Below are positions 8,007 to 16,385 of a stretch of 64,000 nucleotides of DNA, one piece after another (position 1 is the first letter of the stretch; the number at the start of each line of letters is the position of its first letter). The stretch comes from Dethiobacter sp. GTDB taxonomy: Bacteria > Bacillota > Dethiobacteria > Dethiobacterales > Dethiobacteraceae. The stretch covers positions 1-64,000 of the forward strand of contig JAGXTL010000010.1 of NCBI GenBank assembly GCA_018333635.1, given 5' to 3'. Under the pieces are notes generated by a model. The model did no database searches. It was not told the origin of the DNA and saw only the letters and a program-made list of their open reading frames with translations. Position numbers and translations under genes: made by a program.

Positions 8007-8732
8007 GTGAGAATATTAGTTTTACTCCAGAGCGGGTATGGTCAGCGGGTTGTGGACAATTTGCGTAAAAAGGCTCCCAACTGGATAGTTAACACGTTTC
8101 ATGTGCCGCTGATTCAGGAAATAATTGTGGACGAGCCGGCATCATACTTGCCAGATATGCTACCTAGTAGCGATTTGCTGTTACATTTAGCTGAATCACC
8201 GCAAGCAGCACAATTACTTCCTGCAATCGCGCAACTTGCCAGGAGCAAGGCTATCATCGCCTCGATTGACAATTCCGCCTGGATTCCGGCAGGATTGCGC
8301 AAGCAACTGCGCAGTGAGCTGGAATCGCAGGGTGTTACCATTGTTTTTCCCGAGCCTCTTTGTTCTATTGCTGAAAAAACCGTGGGTTGCGGCGAGGCAA
8401 CGCAGTATTATTCAAATGAAATAATTCAGGAATTCAGCAGACATTTCGGGAAACCGGTTCTGGATGTAACGCTTACAGTGAATGGACAAATTATGGATGT
8501 TCGGGTCTTGCGCGGTTCACCCTGCGGCTCTACGGAATACACTGTGAGTCTTCTCAAGGGAATGGACGCCAGCAAAGCTGTGCCAGCTTCAGGTTTAATG
8601 TGCCTGAGCTATCCATGTTTGGCCTCGATGAAGTTTGAGCAAACCGATAGTGGAATAGACACAATAATGCACAATTCCGGCCGGATTTTTAATGAGGGAA
8701 TGGAAAAGGCGCTGAAAAAAGCTGTTGACTAG
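8007..8732 (+). CDS. DUF166 family protein
   Basis: A 241-residue soluble protein starting at GTG 8007. It contains several cysteines in the C-terminal half, including GCGEAT, RGSPCGSTEY and LSYPCLASM, which is the conserved pattern of the DUF166 family, found mainly in archaea and anaerobic bacteria. The conserved Cys residues suggest metal or cluster binding, but no function is established. Only a weak ribosome binding site (AAAGGGT) precedes the start. The last 13 bases of the gene, including the stop codon, form one arm of the hairpin that terminates the opposing minus-strand transcript. Confidence 0.75.
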   Translation: MRILVLLQSGYGQRVVDNLRKKAPNWIVNTFHVPLIQEIIVDEPASYLPDMLPSSDLLLHLAESPQAAQLLPAIAQLARSKAIIASIDNSAWIPAGLRKQLRSELESQGVTIVFPEPLCSIAEKTVGCGEATQYYSNEIIQEFSRHFGKPVLDVTLTVNGQIMDVRVLRGSPCGSTEYTVSLLKGMDASKAVPASGLMCLSYPCLASMKFEQTDSGIDTIMHNSGRIFNEGMEKALKKAVD

Positions 8733-8754
8733 AAAAATATTCTAGTCAACAGCT
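8720..8754 (-). terminator. Intrinsic terminator of the GalT-like/SPW transcript
   Basis: A perfect 15-bp stem with arms at 8720-8734 and 8740-8754 and a 5-base loop. Read on the minus strand it is followed by TTTTTT, so it terminates the minus-strand genes. On the plus strand there is no T-run. The left arm overlaps the end of the DUF166 gene. Confidence 0.8.
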
Positions 8755-8794
8755 GGATGAGTTCAGGTGAAGCAGCTACTTGTCATGGTTGGTG

Positions 8795-8977
8795 TCAGCT
8801 TTTGGCTTTTGCATCAGTTTTATTGTGAGCAAACAACATGTACGCGTTATAAATGGCTACAATGATGCCGATTGTCACATTATTAAACATTAGCATCCCT
8901 TCAGTTAAAAATGGCATAAAATTCACGAACGCTAACCAGACGCCGGCAATAATGTGTATCCAGTGAAATGTGGTCAT
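8795..8977 (-). CDS. Small SPW-repeat-like membrane protein
   Basis: Sixty residues from an ATG at 8977, chosen because AAAGGAGGT lies 9 bases upstream; the longer open frame above it lacks such a site. There are two membrane helices. The sequence WIHIIAGVWLAF, a turn with Pro, then NVTIGIIVAIYNAYMLF resembles the single SPW repeat, a two-helix motif of unknown function. The C-terminus is charged (HNKTDAKAKS). It follows the GalT-like gene by 58 bases and is followed by a strong terminator. Confidence 0.6.
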   Translation of the reverse strand: MTTFHWIHIIAGVWLAFVNFMPFLTEGMLMFNNVTIGIIVAIYNAYMLFAHNKTDAKAKS

Positions 8978-9035
8978 CTTTCGACTGCACCTCCTTTTGC
9001 CATTAATCTGTACTTTTTTACTTAAAAATATACTT

Positions 9036-10061
9036 TCAATAGAAAGGGCGTATTTCGGCGGCCAATTCTTCCGGTCGCACAACACAGACAGGTTGTTGCA
9101 TCATAACCTGAAAAAAATTAGTGTCAGGCGGGAAGTATTTTGTATTTAGGAAGGTGCGGGGTGAAAAGCGCACAAGAAAAGGAAATTCATCGTCACCGGC
9201 CGGGCTGAAGCAGATAGAGGCATTAAAGCTAAAGATGCCGTTATCCTTATAATAGGCAAAGAGACGAACAAGTCCTTCTGTCAGATTAGCGAGTAACGTC
9301 CCCTGCAGTTCCCGGGGGGTGCAGTTGTGGGGGCCTACCCCAAGTACGTCGCCAAGTACACCCAGTGGAGCATAGGGGATAAGCCAGTAGATGTCACCGA
9401 CCTTGCCAAGAAAACGCTCGCCCAATTTTATTTCTTCAGCCAGGTAATCGGGCCAGTAGCTGCGGTTATTTTCTGTTTTATAGCGGTGGGTGCTATGGAG
9501 GCTATCCATAAATATATTACCGGGATTTTTGCTGCCAAAGACCTGAATATGGGGGTGTACCAACCCGCCGCCGGACGGGGGCATATAATTCCAGCCGATA
9601 AAATAATAGAGAATATTTTTATCGTATTGGCGGATGGTTGCTAAAAATTTTATTGCCAGCGTGAAGGCATCGCACAGCACTTCTGCCGTAAGCTCCGTCA
9701 TTGAGAGGATGTGCTTGTCGGAGAGGATAACGAGGCCGCTGTAAGCATCATATGGAGCTATGTTGGCAATAAGGGTAGCCGCTCCCAGGCGAAGGCGGCC
9801 TTCCGGCACGAGCTCTTGAGGGAAGATAGAGGTGACGCGATTTATATTTTGCGGACAGAACGGGCAAAATCCTTTATTATTTCCGTCTAAGGCAGAGTAG
9901 TCCAGTGGCTGCGGTTTAATAGCTCCTAAGTGGGCAAGGCGTGTGGATCGTCCCGTTAAAGGGTCATAGCGAAACTCTATTTCGTGTTTAACAGGCGCAA
10001 AATCTTTGCGCGGATCGAGCAGAGTGGCCATTACAGTTTCGCGGCGAAAAATTATACTCAT
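9036..10061 (-). CDS. Galactose-1-phosphate uridylyltransferase-like protein (HIT fold)
   Basis: This 341-residue protein has the CPFC zinc element at about residues 67-70 and, near residue 170, GGLVHPHIQ, which carries the HPH-x-Q nucleotidyl-transfer motif of the GalT branch of the histidine-triad superfamily. Family members transfer nucleotide groups between sugar phosphates and nucleotide sugars in the cytoplasm. It is not close to the textbook Leloir GalT, and no galK or galE lies nearby, so the substrate is open. Start ATG at 10061 has AGGAGG 6 bases upstream. The promoter at 10096-10124 serves it and the SPW gene. Confidence 0.75.
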   Translation of the reverse strand: MSIIFRRETVMATLLDPRKDFAPVKHEIEFRYDPLTGRSTRLAHLGAIKPQPLDYSALDGNNKGFCPFCPQNINRVTSIFPQELVPEGRLRLGAATLIANIAPYDAYSGLVILSDKHILSMTELTAEVLCDAFTLAIKFLATIRQYDKNILYYFIGWNYMPPSGGGLVHPHIQVFGSKNPGNIFMDSLHSTHRYKTENNRSYWPDYLAEEIKLGERFLGKVGDIYWLIPYAPLGVLGDVLGVGPHNCTPRELQGTLLANLTEGLVRLFAYYKDNGIFSFNASICFSPAGDDEFPFLVRFSPRTFLNTKYFPPDTNFFQVMMQQPVCVVRPEELAAEIRPFY

Positions 10062-10095
10062 ATATGCCTCCTGTAACTTTACAATCTTTGTTTAA

Positions 10096-10124
10096 ATCTT
10101 ACCTCAACTGATATTTGTGGTCAA
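10096..10124 (-). promoter_or_regulatory. Promoter of the GalT-like gene
   Basis: Minus strand TTGACC, 17 bases, TAAGAT, located about 35 bases upstream of the ATG at 10061. Good -35 and spacing, moderate -10. Confidence 0.5.
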
Positions 10125-10178
10125 GAATAATGAGGCTGCAGTTGACAGACGCAGGAAGCAAGGAGAAGGAGGCACAAG

Positions 10179-10391
10179 TTGTTCATCTTCGGATACAGAA
10201 TGATTGTTTGGTTTGGCTTGCTGGCGGCTTTATTTATTTTTGCGGCCGTGGCCGCTGTTTATTTTGGCAAGCGCCATAGATGGCTGCTTAAAGGGCGTTG
10301 GCACCATCGTTTGGCGATTTGGGGCACGATTTTTGCCGCGGTTCATGTGGTGCTGGCCATCTTGCAGGTATTTTTCAAGATCTTTCTCTAG
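10179..10391 (+). CDS. Small two-helix membrane protein with possible heme-ligand histidines
   Basis: Seventy residues from TTG 10179, with GGAGG 5-6 bases upstream. Helix 1 spans about residues 7-29. Helix 2 (about residues 44-68) begins HHRLAIWGTIFAAVH, where two histidines 14 apart repeat the spacing of the HRLLG...H helix in the ferric-reductase-like protein at 6812-7861. Such spacing can hold heme, but a single short protein would have to oligomerise or pair with another subunit. No family was recognised. It stands alone, divergent from the GalT-like gene and followed by a hairpin. Confidence 0.65.
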   Translation: MFIFGYRMIVWFGLLAALFIFAAVAAVYFGKRHRWLLKGRWHHRLAIWGTIFAAVHVVLAILQVFFKIFL

Positions 10392-10406
10392 TAGAATGAA
10401 AAAAAT

Positions 10407-10443
10407 AAGTGTGGACAGCGAGCTTGCTTTGCTGTTCACACTT
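10407..10443 (-). terminator. Terminator between convergent genes
   Basis: Arms AAGTGTGGACAGC (10407-10419) and GCTGTTCACACTT (10431-10443) pair with one mismatch around an 11-base loop. On the minus strand the stem is followed by ATTTTTTT, so it ends the helix-turn-helix gene. It may also slow plus-strand transcription from the small membrane protein gene. Confidence 0.75.
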
Positions 10444-10489
10444 AAACTAATTTTCTCTGCAGGGAGTAAAAAATTATTTTTTAAATTTT

Positions 10490-10948
10490 CTATTTTCCGA
10501 GACTGGCTTGCCAACTTTTCTTGCAATTTTCATAGTTTTTCTCGAGAATACTGCACACATCATCTAACATATCTTTCTGTTCGCTTACCCGGCTTCGCCA
10601 CAGCACCGCAGTCAGCTCCGGGTCTCTTGCGCTGGTTCGGGCGAGAAACATTTCTGTCGTTTCTTCCGGTAATAGTTGGCGGGTTGTTTTTTTTAGCAGA
10701 TAAAGGACATCCCGCGCAAATTGGTTAAACATGGCTCTGTCTTCCAGCATATTTTTAATCAGATCCACAATCCGCTGCTCCAGATGCGGTTCTTCAGGAT
10801 AAAGTTCATTTCGGTGAATGCGCCAGCCAGATTTTGTGCCGCCCAAACGTTGCCCCGTAATTTTTCCGTCACGTAACCAGCGACGGACAGTTTCGGGGTT
10901 TACGTTTTTTATTTCAGCCACTTCTGCCACAGTATAGTACTCCTGCAT
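10490..10948 (-). CDS. Excisionase/MerR-type helix-turn-helix regulator
   Basis: A 152-residue protein whose first 50 residues form a HTH_17-type DNA-binding domain: YTVAEVAEIKNVNPETVRRW, then LRDGKITGQRLGGTKSGWRIHRNEL. The remaining 100 residues are helical and charged, without a recognised ligand domain, and probably serve dimerisation. Start ATG at 10948 is preceded by AAGGGGGA. Excisionase-type domains occur in phage proteins and in ordinary chromosomal regulators; no integrase or phage gene is nearby, so the latter is favoured. Phased CTACA repeats lie 35-105 bases upstream, which suggests autoregulation. Confidence 0.75.
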   Translation of the reverse strand: MQEYYTVAEVAEIKNVNPETVRRWLRDGKITGQRLGGTKSGWRIHRNELYPEEPHLEQRIVDLIKNMLEDRAMFNQFARDVLYLLKKTTRQLLPEETTEMFLARTSARDPELTAVLWRSRVSEQKDMLDDVCSILEKNYENCKKSWQASLGK

Positions 10949-10982
10949 CTCGCAGGTCCCCCTTAAAAGACAGGAATTTTTT

Positions 10983-11052
10983 GACTACAATCTTGCTACA
11001 TGAAAAGATGTATATATCTTATAATGTGATTTGATGCTACATCTTTCTACAT
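10983..11052. promoter_or_regulatory. Phased CTACA repeats, putative operator
   Basis: CTACA cores occur in GACTACAA (10983), TGCTACAT (10994), TGCTACAT (11035) and TTCTACAT (11045). Spacings are 11, 41 and 10 bases, so all lie near the same face of the helix. A near-palindrome AAGATGTATATATCTT sits between the two pairs. Position upstream of the regulator at 10490-10948 suggests an operator. Confidence 0.45.
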
Positions 11053-11210
11053 TAAAATACGAAATCCCTGCTTTTGGCAGAAAAAATATTTTTTTCATAC
11101 AAACAAAAAAAGGGCCAATGACCCTGTTGGAAAATTATATCAAAACACGGAGCGTCTTTATTAAGTATTGCATACTCACCCAGCTGCTTCGCTCGCACGT
11201 TTTCGCAGCT

Positions 11211-11302
11211 GCGAACCGCAATTCTAGCTAACATGCCAAAACCTCCGGGCAGAAGTGCAAGTGAACCGTTGGCATGTTTTAACGCAGCGAATCGCGGTTC
11301 GC
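11211..11302. repeat. Nested inverted repeat
   Basis: Outer arms GCGAACCGC (11211-11219) and GCGGTTCGC (11294-11302), inner arms AACATGCCAA (11230-11239) and TTGGCATGTT (11269-11278). A transcript of either strand could fold into a stem interrupted by internal loops. Confidence 0.6.
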
Positions 11303-11390
11303 TGATCGCTGCTTTCACTTAACGCTCGCTTCAGCATTCTGTGGACACCCTCCATGGGGACAGGTGATTTGTCCCACTCTTCCACGCGAC

Positions 11391-11431
11391 CACCCCGCCC
11401 TTGCGGGCACCCCTCCAGGGGAGGGGAATTT
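11391..11431. repeat. Palindromic element, family R3
   Basis: Two adjacent hairpins: CCCGC/GCGGG (11394-11398 with 11403-11407) and CCCCTCC/GGAGGGG (11410-11416 with 11420-11426). Only one copy is seen in this window; the composition resembles R2. Confidence 0.45.
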
Positions 11432-11451
11432 TTGTAGCAGGAAATAATATC

Positions 11452-11520
11452 GTTTCCAACGTAATGTGGGTGTCGCAGAGCGACTCTAGGTCTGCCGAAG
11501 GGTGGGTTTCAAACCCGCCC
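11452..11520 (+). repeat. Dispersed repeat, family R1, copy 1
   Basis: Begins GTTTCCAACGTAATG, continues GGGTGTCGCAG, and ends with the palindrome-like GGTGGGTTTCAAACCCGCCC. The same start and the same ending palindrome occur at 47193-47312, although the middles differ. Confidence 0.65.
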
Positions 11521-11583
11521 TGCAAGACGTGTCAGTTGATAGAAAGCGCGCAGCGTGTCTTTTTTATCTTTTTAGGCTGAATG

Positions 11584-13302
11584 TCATGTCGGATAGTCTG
11601 TTACATAAACGGTTCGATGGTAATCATAAATTACCATGCCGGGCTTAGCGCCTTTTGGTTTCCTTACATGGCGGGCAAGCGTATAGTCCACCGGGACATT
11701 GGCTGAGGAGGCAGCTTTGCTGTAACGGACAGCCAGGCGGGCAGCTTCCAGCAGAGTAGTCTCCGGCGGGTTTGCGCTTTTGATAATTACGTGGGCACCG
11801 GGAATATCCTTTGTATGGAGCCAGGTATCGTGAGGGGAAGCATCGCGTAAAGTTAACCGGTCATTTTGTCGGTTGTTTTTGCCTACATAGATGGTTATGC
11901 CGTCGGCGGAGATTAATTGCAGTGGAGTTGAAACTGAATGAACTACTTTTTTACTGGTTTTGCGCTCATGGATTAAGCCGCTCTGCGCCATCTCCTCGCG
12001 AATTTCATCAAGATCTTCCAGAGCAGCGTGTGTCAGCGCAGCTAGCAGTGACTCCAAATACATCAGCTCTTTAACTGTTTCGCTGAGACGGAGCGAAAGG
12101 ATTTTTTCGCCGTCTTTAAGTTTGCGGTATTTTTTAAAATAGCGATGGATGTTTCCCTGGGGAGAGAGTGCGGGGTTTAGGGGTATGCGTATTTGCTCTT
12201 GTTCTGTGTTGTAATAATTAGGCACAGAAACTTCCTTTGCGCCGGGGGGGAGGAGATTTATGCTGGCTGTAAGCATTTCTCCCCAAATTCGGTAGCGATC
12301 GGCTTCTGACATTTCTAACAGTTCCTTTTCCTGGAGCTGTTGTTTTTTTTCAGCCCGGGAGACGGCGCTGTTGACTGTCTGCATTAACTGTTGCTTTAGT
12401 GCTGTTTCTTGCCGGATACGTAGTTGCCTGATAGAAAACAGATCCAACCCTTGGTTTACCGAGGGGTATGGAGTAAGGAACTCCAAAGGTAGACTGGTGA
12501 TGGAGACAGGGGAAAAGAAAGGCCGGTTGCCCGGGGATTGGGCAAGACATGGACTAAAATTGCCTTGTGTTATTATTTCCGCCAGCTTGCGCAATTCCAC
12601 CGTAAGCGATCTGCTAATTTCAAGGGGGTGGGCATTTTCACCACGAGATGCACGATAAGTGATTTCCCGGGCCAGTTCCGGGCCCAGACCCATTACCGCA
12701 GAGATGAGAATTTTTTCCACAGGTTGTGCCAGCAATTCTGTCAGCTTTTCTGCCAATCGCTCCTCAGTCAGTGTAAAAAGATTTAATTTGTTCTGAACAG
12801 GAGGGAGAATGTAGAATTCGCCAGGCCGGACAGCGCGGTGGCGGCTCATCTCCTCAGTGACTATTTTTATGGAACCGAGAATGTAAGCGCCTTCATCACG
12901 GGGCATGGTGAGAATAATATTTGAATGTTTGCCCATAACTTCGCAGTGAAGTGTTTTTTTTATTTCATCGCCAAAATCGTCATAGCCGCTGAAGTGCAGA
13001 GAGAGGATGCGTTCAAGAGCAGTCTGTTCCGCGGAAAGAAAGCGAGCGCCGACTAGGTGTTTGCGCAGGAGCATACAAAAAGAGGGAGGGGCGGGAGGAT
13101 TTTCCGGTTTGGATTCAGTGAGGTGGATGCGCGGCAAATGTGAATCGGCAGAACAAAGCAACTGGAACGATTTGTGACGGCCGCGCAAATGAAGGATAAT
13201 TTCTAATGGTCGTGGCTGCACAATTTTTTCGATTTTTGCTCCCGGCAGTTCTTCTGCTAATTCATGGCAGACGGCTGCCAGAGTAACTCCATCAAAAGAC
13301 AT
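11584..13302 (-). CDS. rqcH: Rqc2/RqcH NFACT-family ribosome quality control protein
   Basis: A protein of about 572 residues with the full NFACT layout: an N-terminal NFACT-N domain (MSFDGVTLAAVCHELAEELPG onward), a central coiled coil around residues 290-440, and the C-terminal NFACT-R domain with HDTWLHTKDIPGAHVII. RqcH binds stalled 60S-like 50S-peptidyl-tRNA complexes and directs C-terminal alanine tailing; older annotations call it a fibronectin-binding protein. The ATG at 13302 is preferred over one 15 bases upstream because GGAGG lies between them, 8 bases before 13302. It is monocistronic, flanked by repeat-rich spacers. Confidence 0.9.
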   Translation of the reverse strand: MSFDGVTLAAVCHELAEELPGAKIEKIVQPRPLEIILHLRGRHKSFQLLCSADSHLPRIHLTESKPENPPAPPSFCMLLRKHLVGARFLSAEQTALERILSLHFSGYDDFGDEIKKTLHCEVMGKHSNIILTMPRDEGAYILGSIKIVTEEMSRHRAVRPGEFYILPPVQNKLNLFTLTEERLAEKLTELLAQPVEKILISAVMGLGPELAREITYRASRGENAHPLEISRSLTVELRKLAEIITQGNFSPCLAQSPGNRPFFSPVSITSLPLEFLTPYPSVNQGLDLFSIRQLRIRQETALKQQLMQTVNSAVSRAEKKQQLQEKELLEMSEADRYRIWGEMLTASINLLPPGAKEVSVPNYYNTEQEQIRIPLNPALSPQGNIHRYFKKYRKLKDGEKILSLRLSETVKELMYLESLLAALTHAALEDLDEIREEMAQSGLIHERKTSKKVVHSVSTPLQLISADGITIYVGKNNRQNDRLTLRDASPHDTWLHTKDIPGAHVIIKSANPPETTLLEAARLAVRYSKAASSANVPVDYTLARHVRKPKGAKPGMVIYDYHRTVYVTDYPT

Positions 13303-13346
13303 TTGCTTTACCTCCATATCTTTTTGCGTTTTTAGATGAAAATGCC

Positions 13347-13383
13347 GCCCTCACCCTAACCCTCTCCCAGAGGGAGAGGGGAT
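13347..13383 (-). repeat. Dispersed palindromic repeat, family R2, copy 2
   Basis: The inverse of the element at 6451-6490, differing at one position over the shared 37 bases (TTAGGG against CTAGGG). It lies in the 244-bp spacer between divergent rqcH and the P-type ATPase gene; the remainder of that spacer shows nothing clear. Confidence 0.75.
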
Positions 13384-13546
13384 TTATAAGGCAGGGGATT
13401 TACAGAGTAGTATATCAGCAGGAGTTGCCTATGACAACCACCGCGGATTACATGGTTTGGATTTGCATGAGATGAAAGCGTCTTTTTTATTTGGGGGCGC
13501 AATATATATGGCGTAAAGGAAAATAGTTCCCAAATGAGGTGAAGCT

Positions 13547-16291
13547 ATGAGCCAACTACCATGGTCCGGAATGACATTTCAGAATACCCTGCAGTATTTT
13601 CAGGTAAAAGTAGAACAGGGATTGTCTCGGGATGAGGCGGCGGACAAACTACGAAAAACCGGCCCTAATCTTTTAACGGAAAAACAGAAGACGTCTTTGC
13701 TGCTCCTTTTTTGTTTCCAGTTTCGTGACTTTATGGTTTTAGTGCTGCTTGGCGCCACATTGCTCTCCGGATTTCTTGGGGAATATACTGATGCTTTGGT
13801 GATAATCGTAATTGTGCTCGTTAATGCAGTGTTAGGCTTTGTGCAGGAATACAGGGCGGAAAGATCACTTGAGGCACTAAAGGAGCTAACGGCACCCATG
13901 GCTCGCGTAGTTCGTGACGGAGTCCGCCTTGAGTTACCGGCTGAAAAGCTGGTGCCGGGTGATATAGTGCTAATTGAAGCAGGGGACCGTATCCCGGCAG
14001 ATATCAGGCTGGGAGAAGTTCGTCAGCTGTCAGTAAATGAAGCTTCTTTAACCGGTGAGTCAGAGCCGGTAAGTAAGCAGGTGGAAGTGCCTGGCTGTAT
14101 GGGCAGTTCACTCGGGGATCGTGTTAATATGGTCTTTATGGGAACAATGGCTGTGGGCGGCCGGGCGAGCGGTGTTGTGGTTGCTACCGGTATGCAGACT
14201 GAAATGGGTCTGGTTGCACATTTGCTGCAGGAAGCGGGGGAAGAAGCTACTCCGCTGCAAAAACGCCTTGAGCAAATGGGGCGATTGCTGGTGGCAGGTT
14301 GTGCGTTAATCTGCGGTCTGGTGGTGGCAATGGGCTTGGCCCAGGGCTTGCCGGCTTACAAAATGTTTATGGCGGGGGTTTCTTTAGCGGTTGCGGCCAT
14401 CCCTGAGGGGTTGCCCGCAGTAGTGACAATCGCGTTGGCGGTGGGGGTGCAGCGCATGGTACGCAAGAATGCCATAGTGCGGCGCTTGCCGGCGGTAGAG
14501 ACCCTGGGATGTGCTACAGTGATTTGTGCCGATAAAACAGGCACAATGACTCAAAATAAAATGAACGTGCAGGAGGTCTGGGCTGGCGGGCAACAGTACC
14601 AGGTCGAGGGAGAGGGCTATCTCCCCCAAGGGCGGTTTTCTGCAGGCGGACAGCCGCTCAAAGCAAATTCGGAGCAAGGATTAATGCTTGCTTTGACTGC
14701 GGCCGTTTTGTGCAATAATGCTCAACTGCGCAAAGGCAATCTGGAGGTTAAGGCGATCTGGCGTGGCGGCAGCAGAGCGGAGTGGGGCATCCATGGCGAT
14801 CCCACAGAAGGAGCATTGCTCGTCGCCGGCGCTCGGGCCGGGGTTTGGTTGGAAGATTTGGAGAGGCAGAACAGGCGGGTGGGGGAGATACCGTTTGATG
14901 GCTTACGCAAGCGGATGTCCGTACTATATAGCAGTCAAAAAGGGAATCTGCTTTATGTTAAAGGTGCTCCTGAAATAATAATTTCACTATGCAATAAGAT
15001 ATTTTACAATGGTCAGGTTATGGATTTTTCTGCTGCTTTGCGTAAAGATGTGTTTGAAAAAACAGAAATTATGGCCAGCATGGCGTTGCGGAACTTAGCG
15101 GTAGCCTACAGACCGGTGGCGCCGGGGCAGCAATTATCTGAGGATTTGGAAGAGAATTTGATTTTTGCCGGTCTGTTTGGGATGATGGATCCGCCGCGTC
15201 CTGAGGTAATGCCTGCGATTCAGAAGTGCCGTAAGGCCGGAATTAAAACTGTGATGATTACCGGAGATCATAAGACTACTGCTCTGGCCATTGCCAGGAA
15301 GTTGCGCTTATTGCCACCTGACGGCCGTGTCATGACCGGCGGTGAATTAGATGAGACTAGTGATCTGCAATTGGAGAAAGCCGTGGAAAGTACTTATGTT
15401 TATGCCCGAGTCACGCCTGAGCATAAACTGCGTATCGTTCGAGCGCTGAAGCGTCGAGGTCATGTGGTAGCCATGACGGGGGACGGGGTAAACGATGCGC
15501 CGGCAGTAAAAGAGGCTGATATCGGCATTGCCATGGGTAAAACGGGTACCGATGTAACCAGAGAAGCGGCTTCTATGGTGCTGGCAGATGATAATTTCAA
15601 CACCATTGTTGCGGCGGTGGAAGAAGGACGCAGTATTAATGACAATATCAGGAAGTTCATCCGCTTTTTGTTGGCATGCAATACAGGGGAAATTTTAACA
15701 ATGTTTATTGCGATGCTGGCCGGTCTTCCTTTACCGTTAAGGGCTATTCAAATTCTATGGATTAACTTAGTGACGGATGGTTTGCCGGCTATGGCTTTAG
15801 GGGTGGAGCCTACGGAAAAAGGGGTGATGGATCGCCCACCCCGTCATCCGCAGGAAGGGATTTTTGCGCGCGGACTTTGGCAAAAGATCTTAGGGCGAGG
15901 CTGCCTGATTGGCGTATCCACCGTACTAGTCTTCGCTTGGGCGCTGGAGCAGGGGACGGATGTGGATACGGCCAGAACAATGACTTTTGCTACGCTGATT
16001 GTGGCACAGCTTTTATACGTCTTTTCCTGCCGCTACGAAAACGGTACCCTTTCTTTGTCTGGTTTTTTTAGCAATGGCTGGTTGTTGGCAGCAGTCTTTT
16101 CATCATTTGCGCTGCTGCTGGTCGTTCTATACTACCCGCCGCTTGCTTCTGTCTTTGTCACCGTTCCGTTGACACTTGCTGAGTGGGGTGTGATTATCTT
16201 AGCTGCTTTGCTGCCGACAGTGATTAGTATGATTTTGCATGTGGGGAGAATACTGATTCTGCCGCGATTGGTGGTATTTAAAAGTGAATAG
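13547..16291 (+). CDS. Ca2+-transporting P-type ATPase (P2A-like)
   Basis: A 914-residue P-type ATPase with a cation-ATPase N-terminal domain, LTGESEPV in the actuator domain (about residue 168), the phosphorylated Asp in [12 protein letters not shown] (about residue 330), [16 protein letters not shown] (about residue 643), and ten membrane helices. Ion-site sequences follow the SERCA/PMR1 pattern: [12 protein letters not shown] in helix 4, a GE pair in helix 5 (NTGEILTMF) and [13 protein letters not shown] in helix 6. This supports ATP-driven Ca2+ export across the cytoplasmic membrane. ATG at 13547 has GAGGTGA upstream. It appears to be transcribed alone. Confidence 0.92.
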   Translation: MSQLPWSGMTFQNTLQYFQVKVEQGLSRDEAADKLRKTGPNLLTEKQKTSLLLLFCFQFRDFMVLVLLGATLLSGFLGEYTDALVIIVIVLVNAVLGFVQEYRAERSLEALKELTAPMARVVRDGVRLELPAEKLVPGDIVLIEAGDRIPADIRLGEVRQLSVNEASLTGESEPVSKQVEVPGCMGSSLGDRVNMVFMGTMAVGGRASGVVVATGMQTEMGLVAHLLQEAGEEATPLQKRLEQMGRLLVAGCALICGLVVAMGLAQGLPAYKMFMAGVSLAVAAIPEGLPAVVTIALAVGVQRMVRKNAIVRRLPAVETLGCATVICADKTGTMTQNKMNVQEVWAGGQQYQVEGEGYLPQGRFSAGGQPLKANSEQGLMLALTAAVLCNNAQLRKGNLEVKAIWRGGSRAEWGIHGDPTEGALLVAGARAGVWLEDLERQNRRVGEIPFDGLRKRMSVLYSSQKGNLLYVKGAPEIIISLCNKIFYNGQVMDFSAALRKDVFEKTEIMASMALRNLAVAYRPVAPGQQLSEDLEENLIFAGLFGMMDPPRPEVMPAIQKCRKAGIKTVMITGDHKTTALAIARKLRLLPPDGRVMTGGELDETSDLQLEKAVESTYVYARVTPEHKLRIVRALKRRGHVVAMTGDGVNDAPAVKEADIGIAMGKTGTDVTREAASMVLADDNFNTIVAAVEEGRSINDNIRKFIRFLLACNTGEILTMFIAMLAGLPLPLRAIQILWINLVTDGLPAMALGVEPTEKGVMDRPPRHPQEGIFARGLWQKILGRGCLIGVSTVLVFAWALEQGTDVDTARTMTFATLIVAQLLYVFSCRYENGTLSLSGFFSNGWLLAAVFSSFALLLVVLYYPPLASVFVTVPLTLAEWGVIILAALLPTVISMILHVGRILILPRLVVFKSE

Positions 16292-16312
16292 CCGGCTTTG
16301 TGTAGTGAACTC

Positions 16313-16341
16313 TTGGAGAAAGATATGTTTTCTGATAGAAT
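16313..16341 (+). promoter_or_regulatory. Promoter of yicC
   Basis: TTGGAG, 17 bases, TAGAAT, with the -10 about 45 bases before the yicC ATG. Confidence 0.5.
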
Positions 16342-16385
16342 GATTGTCAGCAAGAAAAATATGGAGGACTAAGAGAGGATTTAAT

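Larger units (their letters stand above)
10949..11583. other. 635-bp spacer made of repeats and palindromes
   Basis: From left to right it holds phased CTACA repeats (10983-11052), a nested inverted repeat (11211-11302), a small GGGACA/TGTCCC hairpin (11357-11375), the R3 palindromes (11391-11431) and an R1 repeat copy (11452-11520). A minus-strand open frame at 11052-11318 lacks a ribosome binding site and is not accepted as a gene. No RNA gene was recognised. Confidence 0.6.

Noticed and set aside
11052-11318. Minus-strand open frame of 88 codons
   Set aside because: GTG start without a ribosome binding site, running through a nested inverted repeat; more likely a by-product of the repeat than a gene.
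11331-11525. Minus-strand open frame of 64 codons
   Set aside because: Made entirely of R1 and R3 repeat sequence, with no ribosome binding site.
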